64,000 bases of DNA from Nonomuraea helvata (GCF_039535785.1 NZ_BAAAXV010000002.1:248001-312000), one strand, 5' to 3'. Positions 51,947 to 61,116 are shown, counted from the stretch's first letter. The notes: generated by a model from the letters alone, not told the origin. A program made the numbers and translations.

Positions 51947-53172
51947 CGGGACACCCCCTGATCGATCGTGAGCTTGCCGAAGCCGATCTGCTGGTTGATG
52001 TTGGTGAGCACCTTGTTGTGCAGCTCACCGGCGCCGAGCGGCTGCGGTGGAGGGAGCGGGCCGATCGTGGCCTTCAGCGAGTCGATGTAGCCGTACACGA
52101 GCTGCTCGGGCGGCGACGCTTTGGGCCGCAGCGCGTCACGGACGGGAGCCGCGGGCGGGATGCCGCGTTCGGATCCGAGCGGGCCGGCCACGTCCACGTC
52201 CGCGACCAGCGCGTTGACCAGGGCCACCGCGTCGTCCTTGGCCTTGCTGCCGGCGCTGACGGTCAGCAGCATGGACGGCTTGTAGTACTGGCCGGGTTTG
52301 TCGCCCGTCGGGTAGGCGTGGATGCCGATCTCGTCCTTGGTGAGCGAGGTGTAGGCGGTGAGCTGGTTGGACCAGGCGAAGTCCATGACCGCCTTGCGGG
52401 TGGCGACCAGGCTGTTCTGCACGTCGCCTGCCGCGGTGGCCTGGACGTCCGGCGGTGTGGCCGCGCCGGACTTGCGCAGGCCGTCCCAGAACGTGAACCA
52501 CTCCTTCAGGTCGCTCTCGTCGTAGGCGAGCTTGCCGTCGGCGGTGAAGAACATCTTGCCCCGTGTCAGCAGCCAGTTCTCCAGCGCGCCGCCGTCCTGG
52601 GCGCCGTCCTCGGTGCCGAAGACGCCCTTGCCCGCGAGTTTCTTGGCCAGCTCGCCGTACTCGGGCCAGGTGAAGGTGTCGGGGATCTCCACGCCGCGCT
52701 CGGCCGCCAGGGTCCTGTTGACGATGAGGCCCATGGAGTTGACACCGAACGTCACGGCGTACTGCTTGCCGTCGATCTTCCCGGCGTTCACCACGTCGGG
52801 CTCGAAGCCGGACAGGTCCAGGCCCTTGCCCACGTACGGACTCAGGTCCAGCAGGCTGCCGCGCCTGGCGTACTCGCCGAGGTAGGAGTAGTCCATCTGG
52901 ATCACGTCGGGGGCGTTGCCGCCCGCGGTCTGGGTCGCCAGCTTCTCCCAGTAGCCGTCCCAGCCGGAGAACTGGGTCCTGATCTGGATGCCGGGCTTCT
53001 TCTTCTTGAAAGCGTCGATGGCCTTCTGCGTCGCGGTGTGCCGTGCCGTGCTGCCCCACCAGGCGAACTGGAGGCCGGCGCCCGAGCTTCCGCCTCCGGC
53101 GCAGCCGGTCAGGGTGAGGGTGGCCGCGACTGCGCCGAGCTGGAGGAATCCTCGTCTGCTGAGATCGCTCAT
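51913..53172 (-). CDS. Sugar ABC transporter solute-binding lipoprotein
   Basis: A 419-residue extracellular receptor of the MalE/family 1 type. The N terminus MSDLSRRGFLQLGAVAATLT has a twin-arginine motif and then a lipobox LTGC, so it is a Tat-exported lipoprotein. QFAWWGSTARHTATQKAIDAF starts the ligand domain. It is first in the operon SBP-MalF-MalG. The promoter region contains the inverted repeat at 53206. The sugar bound is not predictable from sequence alone. Confidence 0.92.
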   Translation of the reverse strand: MSDLSRRGFLQLGAVAATLTLTGCAGGGSSGAGLQFAWWGSTARHTATQKAIDAFKKKKPGIQIRTQFSGWDGYWEKLATQTAGGNAPDVIQMDYSYLGEYARRGSLLDLSPYVGKGLDLSGFEPDVVNAGKIDGKQYAVTFGVNSMGLIVNRTLAAERGVEIPDTFTWPEYGELAKKLAGKGVFGTEDGAQDGGALENWLLTRGKMFFTADGKLAYDESDLKEWFTFWDGLRKSGAATPPDVQATAAGDVQNSLVATRKAVMDFAWSNQLTAYTSLTKDEIGIHAYPTGDKPGQYYKPSMLLTVSAGSKAKDDAVALVNALVADVDVAGPLGSERGIPPAAPVRDALRPKASPPEQLVYGYIDSLKATIGPLPPPQPLGAGELHNKVLTNINQQIGFGKLTIDQGVSRFFEEARRLLK

Positions 53173-53205
53173 GCGGGGTGTCCGTCCATGAACCGAGCCA
53201 AATAT

Positions 53206-53222
53206 TTAACTCGGGACGTTAA
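53206..53222. promoter_or_regulatory. Inverted repeat in the divergent promoter of the ThuA/ABC locus
   Basis: TTAAC-TCGGGAC-GTTAA, perfect 5-bp arms with 7-base spacer, in a rare AT-rich patch (AAATATTTAAC). It lies 34 bases before the SBP start and 206 before ThuA. TTAA-containing arms recall ROK-type repressor sites; that identity is inference. Confidence 0.5.
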
Positions 53223-53427
53223 TTGCGCTGTAACGATCACGTCAACGCCACACCTCAAACGGTTGCAGGTTCGTGACGCTCCGCCACCTCCGTCGCGGGC
53301 GCGTCGCCGGCCCGCGCCGCTGGTGGGCGGAGGGGCGACTCGGCCCGTGGCAGGTGCAGGTGCTGTTGGAGACGGCGGGCGGCGACGTACGCTGATCACG
53401 CGCCCGTACGTGCCAGGAAGGAACCGC

Positions 53428-54153
53428 ATGGCCGTCAACGTCACTGTCTGGAGCGAGTACTACCACGAGCCACGCGAGGAGGCGGTACGCCGCATCTACC
53501 CCGACGGCATCCACGGCGCCATCGCGAAGGGGCTGACCGAGGTGCTGGGCGACCAGGTGCGCGTGCGCACCGCCGTGCTCGACGAGCCCGAGCACGGCCT
53601 GACCGACGAGGTGCTGGCCGGCACCGACGTGCTGACCTGGTGGGGCCACATGGCGCACGAGGAGGTGAACGACAAGGTCGTGGAGCGCGTGCGGCGGCGC
53701 GTGCTGGGCGGGATGGGCCTGCTGGTGCTGCACTCGGGCCACTACTCCAAGATCTTCCGTGCGCTGATGGGCTCCACCTGCACGATCACCTGGCGCGACG
53801 CGGCCGAGCGCGAGCTGGTCTGGACGGTCACGCCCGGCCACCCCATCGCGCGCGGCGTGCCCCGCCCGCTGGTCATCGAGCAGCAGGAGACGTACGGCGA
53901 GCCGTTCGGCATCCCGGACCCCGACGAGCTGGTGTTCATCAGCAACTTCAGCGGCGGCGAGGTGTTCCGCAGCGGCTGCTGCTTCCGCAGGGGCCTGGGC
54001 CGGATCTTCTACTTCAGCCCCGGCGACCAGGAATATCCGATCTACCACCACCCCGGCGTCCGGCGCGTGCTGGCCAACGCGGTCCTGTGGGCCGCCCCGG
54101 CCGACGGCGTCGGCGAGCCCCTGCAGAACGCCCACACCCCCATCACCTGGTAG
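53428..54153 (+). CDS. ThuA-like trehalose-utilisation domain protein
   Basis: A 241-residue protein of the ThuA fold (class I glutamine-amidotransferase-like). VTVWSEYYHEPREEAVRRIY, DVLTWWGHMAHEEV and LLVLHSGHYSK are characteristic; the histidine-rich active-site region is intact. In rhizobia ThuA/ThuB turn trehalose or related disaccharides to 3-keto derivatives. ATG 53428 has AGGAAGGA upstream; the open frame further 5' is not homologous. The Gfo/Idh gene follows after eight bases, so the two form an operon. Confidence 0.9.
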   Translation: MAVNVTVWSEYYHEPREEAVRRIYPDGIHGAIAKGLTEVLGDQVRVRTAVLDEPEHGLTDEVLAGTDVLTWWGHMAHEEVNDKVVERVRRRVLGGMGLLVLHSGHYSKIFRALMGSTCTITWRDAAERELVWTVTPGHPIARGVPRPLVIEQQETYGEPFGIPDPDELVFISNFSGGEVFRSGCCFRRGLGRIFYFSPGDQEYPIYHHPGVRRVLANAVLWAAPADGVGEPLQNAHTPITW

Positions 54154-54160
54154 GCGCGGC

Positions 54161-55198
54161 ATGACTTTCGACACCATCGAGACGGACCGGCCGCTGCGTG
54201 GCGTGGTGGTCGGCGCCGGCTTCATCGGCGGCCAGTGGGCGCCCGAACTGCTCGCCCACCCCCAGACCTCGCTGGCCGGCTGGGTGGACGTGGACGAGGA
54301 GCGCGCCCGCGCCGCCGCCGGCAAGCTCGGCCTCGACGACCTGCCCGTCAGCGCCTCGCTCACCGCCGTGCTGGACGGCGAGGAGCCCGACTTCATCGTC
54401 AACTGCACCGTCCCCCAGGCCCACCACGACGTGACGGTCACGGCGCTGCGGCGCGGGGTGTCGGTGCTGAGCGAGAAGCCCATGGCGGTCAGCCTGGACG
54501 AGGCCCGCTCCATGGTGCGGGCCGCCGACGAGTCCCGGCGGCTGTTCGTGGTCAACCAGAACCGCCGCTTCATGCCCACGCTGGTGGCCTTCCGGCGCAC
54601 GGTGGCCGATCTGGGGCCGCTGGGGCTGCTGACGTCGGAGTTCTTCATGCCGTACCGGAACAAGAATTTCCTCGACACCCTGGAGCATCCGCTGTTACAG
54701 GACATGTCGATCCACCTGTTCGACGCGGCGCGGGCGGTGTCGGGAGCCGATCCGGTCTCCGTCTACTGCGAGTCGTTCCGTCCCTCGTGGACGTGGTACG
54801 CCGGGGCGTGCTCGGCCACCGCGATCTTCGAGATGACCGGCGGCCTGCGCTACACGTTCGCCGGGAGCTGGTCGGCGCCCGGTCAGCCGACGTCGTGGAC
54901 GGGCAGCTGGCGGGCCGCCGGCACGCGCGGGACGGCGCTGTGGGGCGGTGACGGCCATGCTCCGACGGCGGAGGCGGCCGACGGTCAGGTGGTGCGGGCG
55001 TACGCTCCCGGCTCCGACCCGTTCCCCGGCCGCCGGCGCTTCGGCGGGCTGGCCGAGGGGCTGGAGGAGTTCGTGACGGGGCTGCGTACGGGGCGGGCGC
55101 CGCAGGGCGAGGGCCACGACAACATCCGCAGCCTGGCCATGGTGACCGCCGCCCTCGAATCGGCCCGCACGGGCATGCGGGTCCCGATCACGCTCTGA
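54161..55198 (+). CDS. Gfo/Idh/MocA-family oxidoreductase (ThuB-like context)
   Basis: A 345-residue NAD(P)-dependent dehydrogenase. Rossmann loop GVVVGAGFIGGQWAPEL, catalytic lysine in VLSEKPMAVSLDEA, and the C-terminal sheet with QDMSIHLFDAARAV. It is translationally close to ThuA (7 intervening bases), the pairing known for ThuA-ThuB in disaccharide oxidation. With the divergent importer it forms an uptake-plus-oxidation module. A strong terminator follows at 55206. Confidence 0.92.
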   Translation: MTFDTIETDRPLRGVVVGAGFIGGQWAPELLAHPQTSLAGWVDVDEERARAAAGKLGLDDLPVSASLTAVLDGEEPDFIVNCTVPQAHHDVTVTALRRGVSVLSEKPMAVSLDEARSMVRAADESRRLFVVNQNRRFMPTLVAFRRTVADLGPLGLLTSEFFMPYRNKNFLDTLEHPLLQDMSIHLFDAARAVSGADPVSVYCESFRPSWTWYAGACSATAIFEMTGGLRYTFAGSWSAPGQPTSWTGSWRAAGTRGTALWGGDGHAPTAEAADGQVVRAYAPGSDPFPGRRRFGGLAEGLEEFVTGLRTGRAPQGEGHDNIRSLAMVTAALESARTGMRVPITL

Positions 55199-55205
55199 CT
55201 CCACG

Positions 55206-55239
55206 GCGCGGCCCCCGGACGTTAGGATGGGGGCCGCGC
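55206..55239 (+). terminator. Terminator after the ThuA-Gfo/Idh operon
   Basis: Perfect 11-bp stem GCGCGGCCCCC / GGGGGCCGCGC with a 12-base loop, eight bases past the stop codon. No U-tract. Confidence 0.8.
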
Positions 55240-55349
55240 TGCCGGGCGCGCCCGGTCCGCGGGGAAGGGATCATCCCACCGGCGGCATCTCCCCCTTGGT
55301 CGACGGACCTCGGCCCGAGCACGCGGACCCGGGCAGACGGAGGTTCGCC

Positions 55350-56645
55350 GTGCCTGCTCTTCCCCAGCGCCCTTCACTCGAGCACCTGCGCAAGCAGGCC
55401 AAGCGGCGCGGACGCGCCCAGGGCATCCCGCTGAGCCGGGCCCAGTTCGAGATCGCCCGCGAATACGGCTTCCCCAGCTGGCCGAAGCTGGCCGAGCACG
55501 TACGCGTCGCCGCCCTGGAGGGCATCGAGCGGGCGCTCGTCCTGGCCGATCCCACCGTGCTGGCGACTCTCGTGAGAGCCGATCCCTCCGTGGCCACCGA
55601 TCCGGTCGGTGGGCTGGCGCCGCTGCTGGTGCTGCTGCGCCGGGCCGTCGCCCCCAGCGCGCAGGTACGCGAGTGCGCCCGGCTCCTCCTGGACGCCGGC
55701 GCCGACCCGGGCAGCCACACCGTCGAATGGGACGGCGAGGGGAGCCGGACCGCCCTGTTCGACGCCGTGGAGCGCGGCGACCTGGCCCTGACGCGGCTCC
55801 TGGTCGAGCGCGGCGCTCCCCGGGACGAGGACGCGTTCTACCATGCCTGCGAGCAGTCGGACACGGCCTTCCTCGACCTCCTCCACCGGCCCGGCTACGA
55901 ACGCCTGCTGCCGCACAAGCTGGACTTCGAGGACGCGGCGGGGCTGCGCTGGTTCCTCGATCGCGGCGCCGACGTGAACGCCTGCCGCGCGCTGCACCAC
56001 GCCATCGCCCGTGGCCGCGGCACGGCCATCCTCACGATGCTCCTCGATGCCGGCGCCGATGTGAACCTGCCGTGGGACCGCTGGGACGTCGGCCGCCGCC
56101 CTCTCGCCCTGGCCGCCCGCTGCGGGCACCTGGCGGCGTATGAGCTGCTGGCCGCCCGCGGCGCACGCGCCGACCTGGACCCGGTGGACGCCGCGGTGCT
56201 GGCCGTCGCGCGGGGCGAGTCCGCCCGCCTGCCCACCGCCCCGCCGCCGGCCCTCGGCAACCCGGACACCGGGGACTTCGGCTGGGTGCTGGGCCAGTTC
56301 GCCCTGCTGGGCCGTACCGACGTGGTGCGGGCGCTGCTGGACGGCGGGATGGCGGTGGACACCCGGGGCTGGAGCAACTTCACGCCGCTCGACCAGGCCG
56401 CCATGCACGGCCGCGCGGAGACGGTGCGGCTGCTGATCGAACGCGGCGCCGACCTCTGCGACCGGGCCTTCGACGACGAGGGGCCGACCCCGCTGGACTG
56501 CGCGCTGTGGGGGCTGCGCAACAACCGGGCGGAGGACGGCGACTACCGGGGCACGGTCGAGGCCCTTCTGGAGGCCGGCGCCCCCACCCGCCTCGGCCCG
56601 CCGACCGGCGACGCCGCGATCGACGCCCTGCTGCCGCATCTGTAG
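55350..56645 (+). CDS. Ankyrin-repeat protein
   Basis: A 431-residue cytoplasmic protein. An N-terminal basic helix (LEHLRKQAKRRGRAQG) and FPSWPKLAEHV segment, common to actinomycete ankyrin proteins, is followed by at least five ankyrin-like repeats (LLLDAGADPG, LLVERGAP, FLDRGADVN, MLLDAGADVN, LLIERGADL). These mediate protein contacts. GTG 55350 has GGAGG upstream; the frame is open further left without support. It stands alone between two operons. Partner unknown. Confidence 0.85.
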   Translation: MPALPQRPSLEHLRKQAKRRGRAQGIPLSRAQFEIAREYGFPSWPKLAEHVRVAALEGIERALVLADPTVLATLVRADPSVATDPVGGLAPLLVLLRRAVAPSAQVRECARLLLDAGADPGSHTVEWDGEGSRTALFDAVERGDLALTRLLVERGAPRDEDAFYHACEQSDTAFLDLLHRPGYERLLPHKLDFEDAAGLRWFLDRGADVNACRALHHAIARGRGTAILTMLLDAGADVNLPWDRWDVGRRPLALAARCGHLAAYELLAARGARADLDPVDAAVLAVARGESARLPTAPPPALGNPDTGDFGWVLGQFALLGRTDVVRALLDGGMAVDTRGWSNFTPLDQAAMHGRAETVRLLIERGADLCDRAFDDEGPTPLDCALWGLRNNRAEDGDYRGTVEALLEAGAPTRLGPPTGDAAIDALLPHL

Positions 56646-56742
56646 AGAAAATCGCGGCCGGCATGTGAAGAACGGGCGTCCGGCTCCGACCTCCTCGTGA
56701 AAGCGGCGCCGGACGGGCGCCGGAGACGCAGGAGGCAGTGAG

Positions 56743-57342
56743 ATGAGCAAGGTCACTTGTGACATGGCGATGTCCCTCGACGGCTTCGTGGCAGGACCGC
56801 ACCAGAGCCTGGACAAGCCGTTCGGCGAGGGCGTGGACGACCGTCTGCACCAGTGGATGTTCGACGAGCCCGAGCGGCACGCCGCGGTGATCGAGGGCAT
56901 CACCGCGGCCGGGGCCTTCATCATGGGCCGCAACATGTTCGGCCCCGGCCGCGGCGCCTGGGACCTGGACTGGAACGGCTGGTGGGGCGACGAGCCGCCC
57001 TACCACGCGCCGGTCTTCGTCCTCACGCACCATCCGCGCGGGCCGTTGACGATGAAGGGCGGCACGACGTTCATCTTCGTCACCGACGGGATCGAGGCGG
57101 CCATGGCCCGGGCGCGCGAGGCCGCCGGCGACCGCGACGTGGCCATCGCCGGCGGCGCCGAGACGGTGAACCAGTACCTGGCGGCAGGGCTCATCGACGA
57201 GCTGCGCCTGCACGTCGCGCCCGTGATCCTCGGCAGAGGTGAGCGGCTGCTCCACAACGTCGGCGACATCACCCTGCAACCGCTCGGCGCCCCCTCGGGC
57301 ACCGGCCTCGTCACCCACCTGACCTACCGGGTGATCCGGTAG
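56743..57342 (+). CDS. Dihydrofolate reductase/RibD C-terminal-family reductase
   Basis: A 199-residue NADPH-dependent reductase-like protein. MSLDGFVAGP at the start, AFIMGRNMFGP in the middle and AIAGGAETVNQYLAAGLIDEL late are the family landmarks, with the glycine-rich pair binding NADPH. Such stand-alone proteins are common in soil actinomycetes, and their substrate is usually unknown. ATG 56743 has AGGAGG upstream. The palindrome at 57349 follows its stop by six bases and belongs to the next gene. Confidence 0.9.
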   Translation: MSKVTCDMAMSLDGFVAGPHQSLDKPFGEGVDDRLHQWMFDEPERHAAVIEGITAAGAFIMGRNMFGPGRGAWDLDWNGWWGDEPPYHAPVFVLTHHPRGPLTMKGGTTFIFVTDGIEAAMARAREAAGDRDVAIAGGAETVNQYLAAGLIDELRLHVAPVILGRGERLLHNVGDITLQPLGAPSGTGLVTHLTYRVIR

Positions 57343-57348
57343 AGGCCG

Positions 57349-57363
57349 GGTGAAACTTTCACC
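57349..57363. promoter_or_regulatory. Perfect palindrome GGTGAAACTTTCACC upstream of the CE2-like esterase gene
   Basis: Seven-base arms around C; identical except for the centre to the site at 26951 before the arabinanase locus. It lies 125 bases before the ATG of the esterase, a normal operator position. It most likely binds the same repressor as the other copy. Confidence 0.7.
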
Positions 57364-57487
57364 GCGGACGCGCCTCCGACCTGCACGGAGACGACCCGCC
57401 GGACAGGTCGGAGGCGGTCTCGTTGACGATCGTTCCTGACTTCCCGTCCACTGTCCCTGCCAGGTCCTTCCAAGCAGGAGGCAAGGC

Positions 57488-58519
57488 ATGCGGAAGATCG
57501 TTGCAGTGATCCTCGCGGCCGTCGCGCTCACCGCGGCGGCCACGCACCCGGCGACCGCGGCGCTCACGTCGCCGGCCCAGGCGGCGACGGGCGACGGGTC
57601 GCCCACCGACGCCAACATCTCCTTCACCGGGCGCTGGGACACCTCCATGCCCACCGCGTACGTGCCGTACTGGGCGGGGACCTATCTCACCACCGGCTTC
57701 ACCGGCAGGACGGTCAGGCTGAGCCAGCGCAACACCATCGACCTGTACTACAGCATCGACGGAGGCGCGTGGGTCTACATCCAGAACGTGCGCGGCACGG
57801 TCAACCTCACCCCGACGCCGCTGGCCGCGGGGAACCACACCTTACGCGTGTCCTACCGGGTCGTCGCCGGGTCCTATCACGGTGACGCGGTGTTCCAGGG
57901 TCTCCTGCTCGACCCGGGCGCCACGACGTACGCGGCGGCGGTGCCGCAGAAGCTGATCGAGTTCGTCGGGGACTCCATCACCGTCGGCACGACCACCTCC
58001 AAGAACGCCCTGACCGCCTACGGCTGGCTCATCGGTGAGCGCCTGAAGGTCAGACACACCCAGATAGCCCAGGGCGGCGCCTGCCTGGTGGCGACCGCGG
58101 ACGGCTGCGTCGGCCTGGAGGCGCGCTTCCCCAAGCTCAACCCCAACGCCGGCACCCCGGACTGGAACTTCTCCCGCTACCAGGCGAACGCCGTCGTGAT
58201 CAACCTGGGCACCAACGACGTGGGACACGGCGTGAGCACCACCACCTTCCAGGCGTCCTACACCCACCTGCTGCAGGAGGTCAGGGCGGCGTACCCGGCG
58301 GCGGCGATCTTCGCGCTGGAGACCTTCACCAAGCGGTACGCCACGCAGACGCGGGCCGCGGTCGCCGCCCGCAACTCCGCGGGCGACGCCAATGTCTCCT
58401 ACGTCGTCACCGAGGGCTGGCTGACCAGCGCGAACATGTCCGACAACGTCCACCCCAACGACAGCGGCCACGTCGTGATCGCCGATCGCCTGGCGCCGAT
58501 CATCGCCGCCAAGCTCTGA
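57488..58519 (+). CDS. Secreted SGNH-hydrolase esterase, CE2-like (acetylxylan esterase type)
   Basis: A 343-residue exported esterase. Signal peptide (1-25), then a beta-sandwich N domain (about 40-145, ISFTGRWDTS, LYYSIDGG) and an SGNH catalytic domain. Catalytic residues are visible: serine in EFVGDSITVG, glycine/asparagine blocks in AVVINLGTNDVG, and the Asp-His pair in NVHPNDSGHVV. This two-domain order is that of CE2 acetyl esterases acting on xylan or mannan. ATG 57488 has CAGGAGG upstream. Control by the palindrome 125 bases upstream is likely. Confidence 0.9.
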   Translation: MRKIVAVILAAVALTAAATHPATAALTSPAQAATGDGSPTDANISFTGRWDTSMPTAYVPYWAGTYLTTGFTGRTVRLSQRNTIDLYYSIDGGAWVYIQNVRGTVNLTPTPLAAGNHTLRVSYRVVAGSYHGDAVFQGLLLDPGATTYAAAVPQKLIEFVGDSITVGTTTSKNALTAYGWLIGERLKVRHTQIAQGGACLVATADGCVGLEARFPKLNPNAGTPDWNFSRYQANAVVINLGTNDVGHGVSTTTFQASYTHLLQEVRAAYPAAAIFALETFTKRYATQTRAAVAARNSAGDANVSYVVTEGWLTSANMSDNVHPNDSGHVVIADRLAPIIAAKL

Positions 58520-58533
58520 GCCCGGCATCGGCT

Positions 58534-58565
58534 CGGCACGGCATCAGGTGCGAGCGGCCGTGCCG
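58534..58565. terminator. Hairpin between the convergent esterase and DUF624 genes
   Basis: CGGCACGGC and GCCGTGCCG form a perfect 9-bp stem with a 14-base loop. It overlaps the end of the DUF624 gene and follows the esterase stop by 15 bases. Confidence 0.55.
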
Positions 58566-59236
58566 GACGGCAGGACCGGCGCGAGAACGAACCGGGTCGT
58601 GGCCCACACCAGGTAGAGCAGGGGCGAGCACAGGAGGAGCACCCCGATCACCGGCTTGAGCAGGATGACCGCCACGGCCAGCCCCAGCACGGCGACGTTG
58701 GCCGCGGCCAGGTACCAGCGCCGCGCCACCAGGTAGAGGCAGGGCCGGACGAGGTCGCGCAGCCGTACGGAACCGTCCCGCTGCTCCGCGAGCAGCGCCA
58801 GGGTGGCGACGACCGCCGCCACGACCAGCGCCGCCGCGGTCGCGAAGAACGGCACGAGCGCGGGACCCCATGCGGTGCGCGCGACGGCGACGGCGTCCAC
58901 GGCCAGCACGCTCACGGCGGCGGCGCCGGCCGCCCAGACGATCAGCGATCGGCCGGCGGCCCGGCGGTAGCCGTCCCAGAACGGGCGGAACACGGCCGCG
59001 GAGCCCTCGCCCAGCTCGGCGAAGCACCGGAAGGCCCCGGTCAGCGCGGGTGCGCACAGAGACGACAGCGCGGCGAAGAAGGGCCACGACGCCAGTGGGT
59101 CCCTGACGATCGCGAGCGCCGCGAGGAGCGGGGCGCACGCGATCGTCAGCAGGACGTTCGTCACGAGCCCGGTGTGCACGGTGCGGAAGACCTTCTCGTA
59201 GGTCTCCTGCCGCGCGGGCCTGAGCAGGGCCCTCAT
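58544..59236 (-). CDS. DUF624 (YesL-like) membrane protein
   Basis: A 230-residue protein with five to six membrane helices, starting MRALLRPARQETYEKVFRTV and continuing LVTNVLLTIACAPLLAALA, the family signature. DUF624 proteins travel with family-1 sugar importers; B. subtilis YesL belongs to the rhamnogalacturonan locus. Its ATG overlaps the TGA of the permease gene (ATGA), so it is the last gene of the operon. Function unproved; an accessory role in uptake is inferred. Confidence 0.88.
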   Translation of the reverse strand: MRALLRPARQETYEKVFRTVHTGLVTNVLLTIACAPLLAALAIVRDPLASWPFFAALSSLCAPALTGAFRCFAELGEGSAAVFRPFWDGYRRAAGRSLIVWAAGAAAVSVLAVDAVAVARTAWGPALVPFFATAAALVVAAVVATLALLAEQRDGSVRLRDLVRPCLYLVARRWYLAAANVAVLGLAVAVILLKPVIGVLLLCSPLLYLVWATTRFVLAPVLPSGTAART

Positions 59237-60129
59237 CCCTTGAGCCCGCTGGTCGCGATGCCGCGGATGAAGTACCGCTGCCCGAACAGGAAGACGGCCA
59301 GGATCGGCAGGATCGACAGCGCCGCGCCGGTCATCATCATGGCGTACTCGGCGTCGTACTGCCCGATGAACGAGCGCAGGCCGAGCTGCACGGTCCACAG
59401 CTCGTTGCTGGTCAGGTAGATGAACGGCCCCATGTAGTCGTTCCAGGTGTTGACGAAGGTCAGCAGGGCCAGGCTGGCGAGCGCCGGCTTGGACAGCGGC
59501 AGCATGATCCGCCGGTAGATGCCGTACTCGCTCAGCCCGTCGATCCGCGCGGCCTCGCAGAGCTCGTCCGGGATCGACATGTAGTACTGGCGCATGAGGA
59601 ACACGCCGAAGGCCCCGAACGCCTGCAGCAGGATGATCGACCAGTAGGTGTTCGTCAGCTCCGCGCGCTGCATCATGATGTACTGCGGCACCATGTACGC
59701 CTGCCACGGCACGGCGATGGTGCCGATGTAGGCCAGGAACAGCGCGTCGCGCCCGGGGAAGCGCACTTTGGAGAACCCGTAGGCCGCGAAACTCCCCGTG
59801 AGCAGCTGCAGCAGCGTGATGGTGACGGACAGGAACGCCGAGTTGCCCAGGTAGGTCAGCAGCGGGATGCGGTCCCAGATCTCGACGAAGTTCGACCAGC
59901 GGAACTCGCGCGGGATCCACTCGATGGGGATGGTGAAGACCTCGTTGTCGCGCTTCAGCGAGGACGAGAGCATCCACGCGAACGGCACCAGCACCAGCGC
60001 CGCCACGACGACGAGCAGGGCGTAGGCCAGCACCTTGCGGACGAGGCCGCGCCCCGGGCGGTCCGCGCCCGCGGGCAGGTCGCGGGGCGGGCCGGCGGTG
60101 GCCGGTGGAGCATCATGCAGCGTGGCCAT
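59233..60129 (-). CDS. Sugar ABC transporter permease, MalG type
   Basis: A 298-residue permease with six membrane helices, EAA loop LCEAARIDGLSEYGIYRRIM and C-terminal IATSGLKG. The N-terminal 35 residues are a proline-rich cytoplasmic extension. ATGA overlaps on both sides couple it to the MalF-type gene and to DUF624. No ATPase gene is in the operon. Confidence 0.93.
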   Translation of the reverse strand: MATLHDAPPATAGPPRDLPAGADRPGRGLVRKVLAYALLVVVAALVLVPFAWMLSSSLKRDNEVFTIPIEWIPREFRWSNFVEIWDRIPLLTYLGNSAFLSVTITLLQLLTGSFAAYGFSKVRFPGRDALFLAYIGTIAVPWQAYMVPQYIMMQRAELTNTYWSIILLQAFGAFGVFLMRQYYMSIPDELCEAARIDGLSEYGIYRRIMLPLSKPALASLALLTFVNTWNDYMGPFIYLTSNELWTVQLGLRSFIGQYDAEYAMMMTGAALSILPILAVFLFGQRYFIRGIATSGLKG

Positions 60130-61061
60130 CAGGCGCTCCTCCGTTCGTTGAGGCGGAACTGGACGACGGTCACGGTGAGCACGATGACGAAGAGCACCAG
60201 GGCGATCGCCGAGGAGTAGCCGAAGTGCCCCTCGGTGATGCCCTCCCGGTAGACGAGCTGGGCCAGGACCAGCGTGCTGCGCCCGGGGCCGCCGTCGGTC
60301 ATGACGACGATGAGGTCGAGGACCTTGAAACTCTGGATCGTCAGCATGACGAGGACGAAGAACGTCGTCGGCCGCAGGCACGGCAGGGTGACGCTCCAGA
60401 AACGCTGCCAGGCGTTCGCCCCGTCCACCCGGGCGGCCTCGTAGTACTCGTTCGGGATCGTCTGCAGGCCGGCCAGGTAGAGCACCATGTAGTACCCCAT
60501 GTCCCGCCACACGCTGGTGACGATCACCGCGGGCATCGCCCAGTCGGTGCTGGCCACCCACCGGGGCGGGTGGGCGATGCCGATCGCTTCGAGTGCCTGG
60601 TTGATGGGTCCCGCGGTCGGGTTGAACAGCATGTTCCACACGACGGCGACGGCGACCAGCGAGGTGATGTACGGGAAGAACGCCGCGGTGCGGAAGAACT
60701 GCACGCCGCGGATCTTCCTGTTGAGCGCCATCGCCAGGCCGAGCGCGACGATCAGCGTCAGCGGGATGTGGCCGGCGGCGTAGAACAGCGTGTTGCGGAG
60801 CGCGACGTGGAAGTTCTCGTCGGAGAGCAGGCGCTGGAAGTTCTTCAGCCCGACCCACTCGGGCGTGCTGTAGGAGTCCCAGTCCAGGAACGCCAGCGCG
60901 AACGCCGCGAGCATCGGGATGAGCGTGAACAGTGCGAAACCGACGAAGTTCGGCAGGATGAAGCTCCACCCGATGAGGATGGGGCGCCAGGCGCGCTTGG
61001 AGCGGGGCCCTGCCGATGGCGGGGCCGATGATGGGGCCGGTTGCGTGATGACGTGAGTCAT
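60129..61061 (-). CDS. Sugar ABC transporter permease, MalF type
   Basis: A 310-residue permease: six helices, EAA loop YYEAARVDGANAWQRFWSVT, and a Ser/Pro-rich N terminus. FVGFALFTLIPMLAAF is the first helix. It lies 55 bases behind the SBP gene and overlaps the MalG-type gene by ATGA. Complete, unlike the MalF-type gene of the other locus. Confidence 0.93.
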   Translation of the reverse strand: MTHVITQPAPSSAPPSAGPRSKRAWRPILIGWSFILPNFVGFALFTLIPMLAAFALAFLDWDSYSTPEWVGLKNFQRLLSDENFHVALRNTLFYAAGHIPLTLIVALGLAMALNRKIRGVQFFRTAAFFPYITSLVAVAVVWNMLFNPTAGPINQALEAIGIAHPPRWVASTDWAMPAVIVTSVWRDMGYYMVLYLAGLQTIPNEYYEAARVDGANAWQRFWSVTLPCLRPTTFFVLVMLTIQSFKVLDLIVVMTDGGPGRSTLVLAQLVYREGITEGHFGYSSAIALVLFVIVLTVTVVQFRLNERRSA

Positions 61062-61116
61062 GGGATTCCTCCAGGGAGGCGGCGGCCCCGGGGGTCTCCG
61101 CCGCCGCCGCTGTTCC

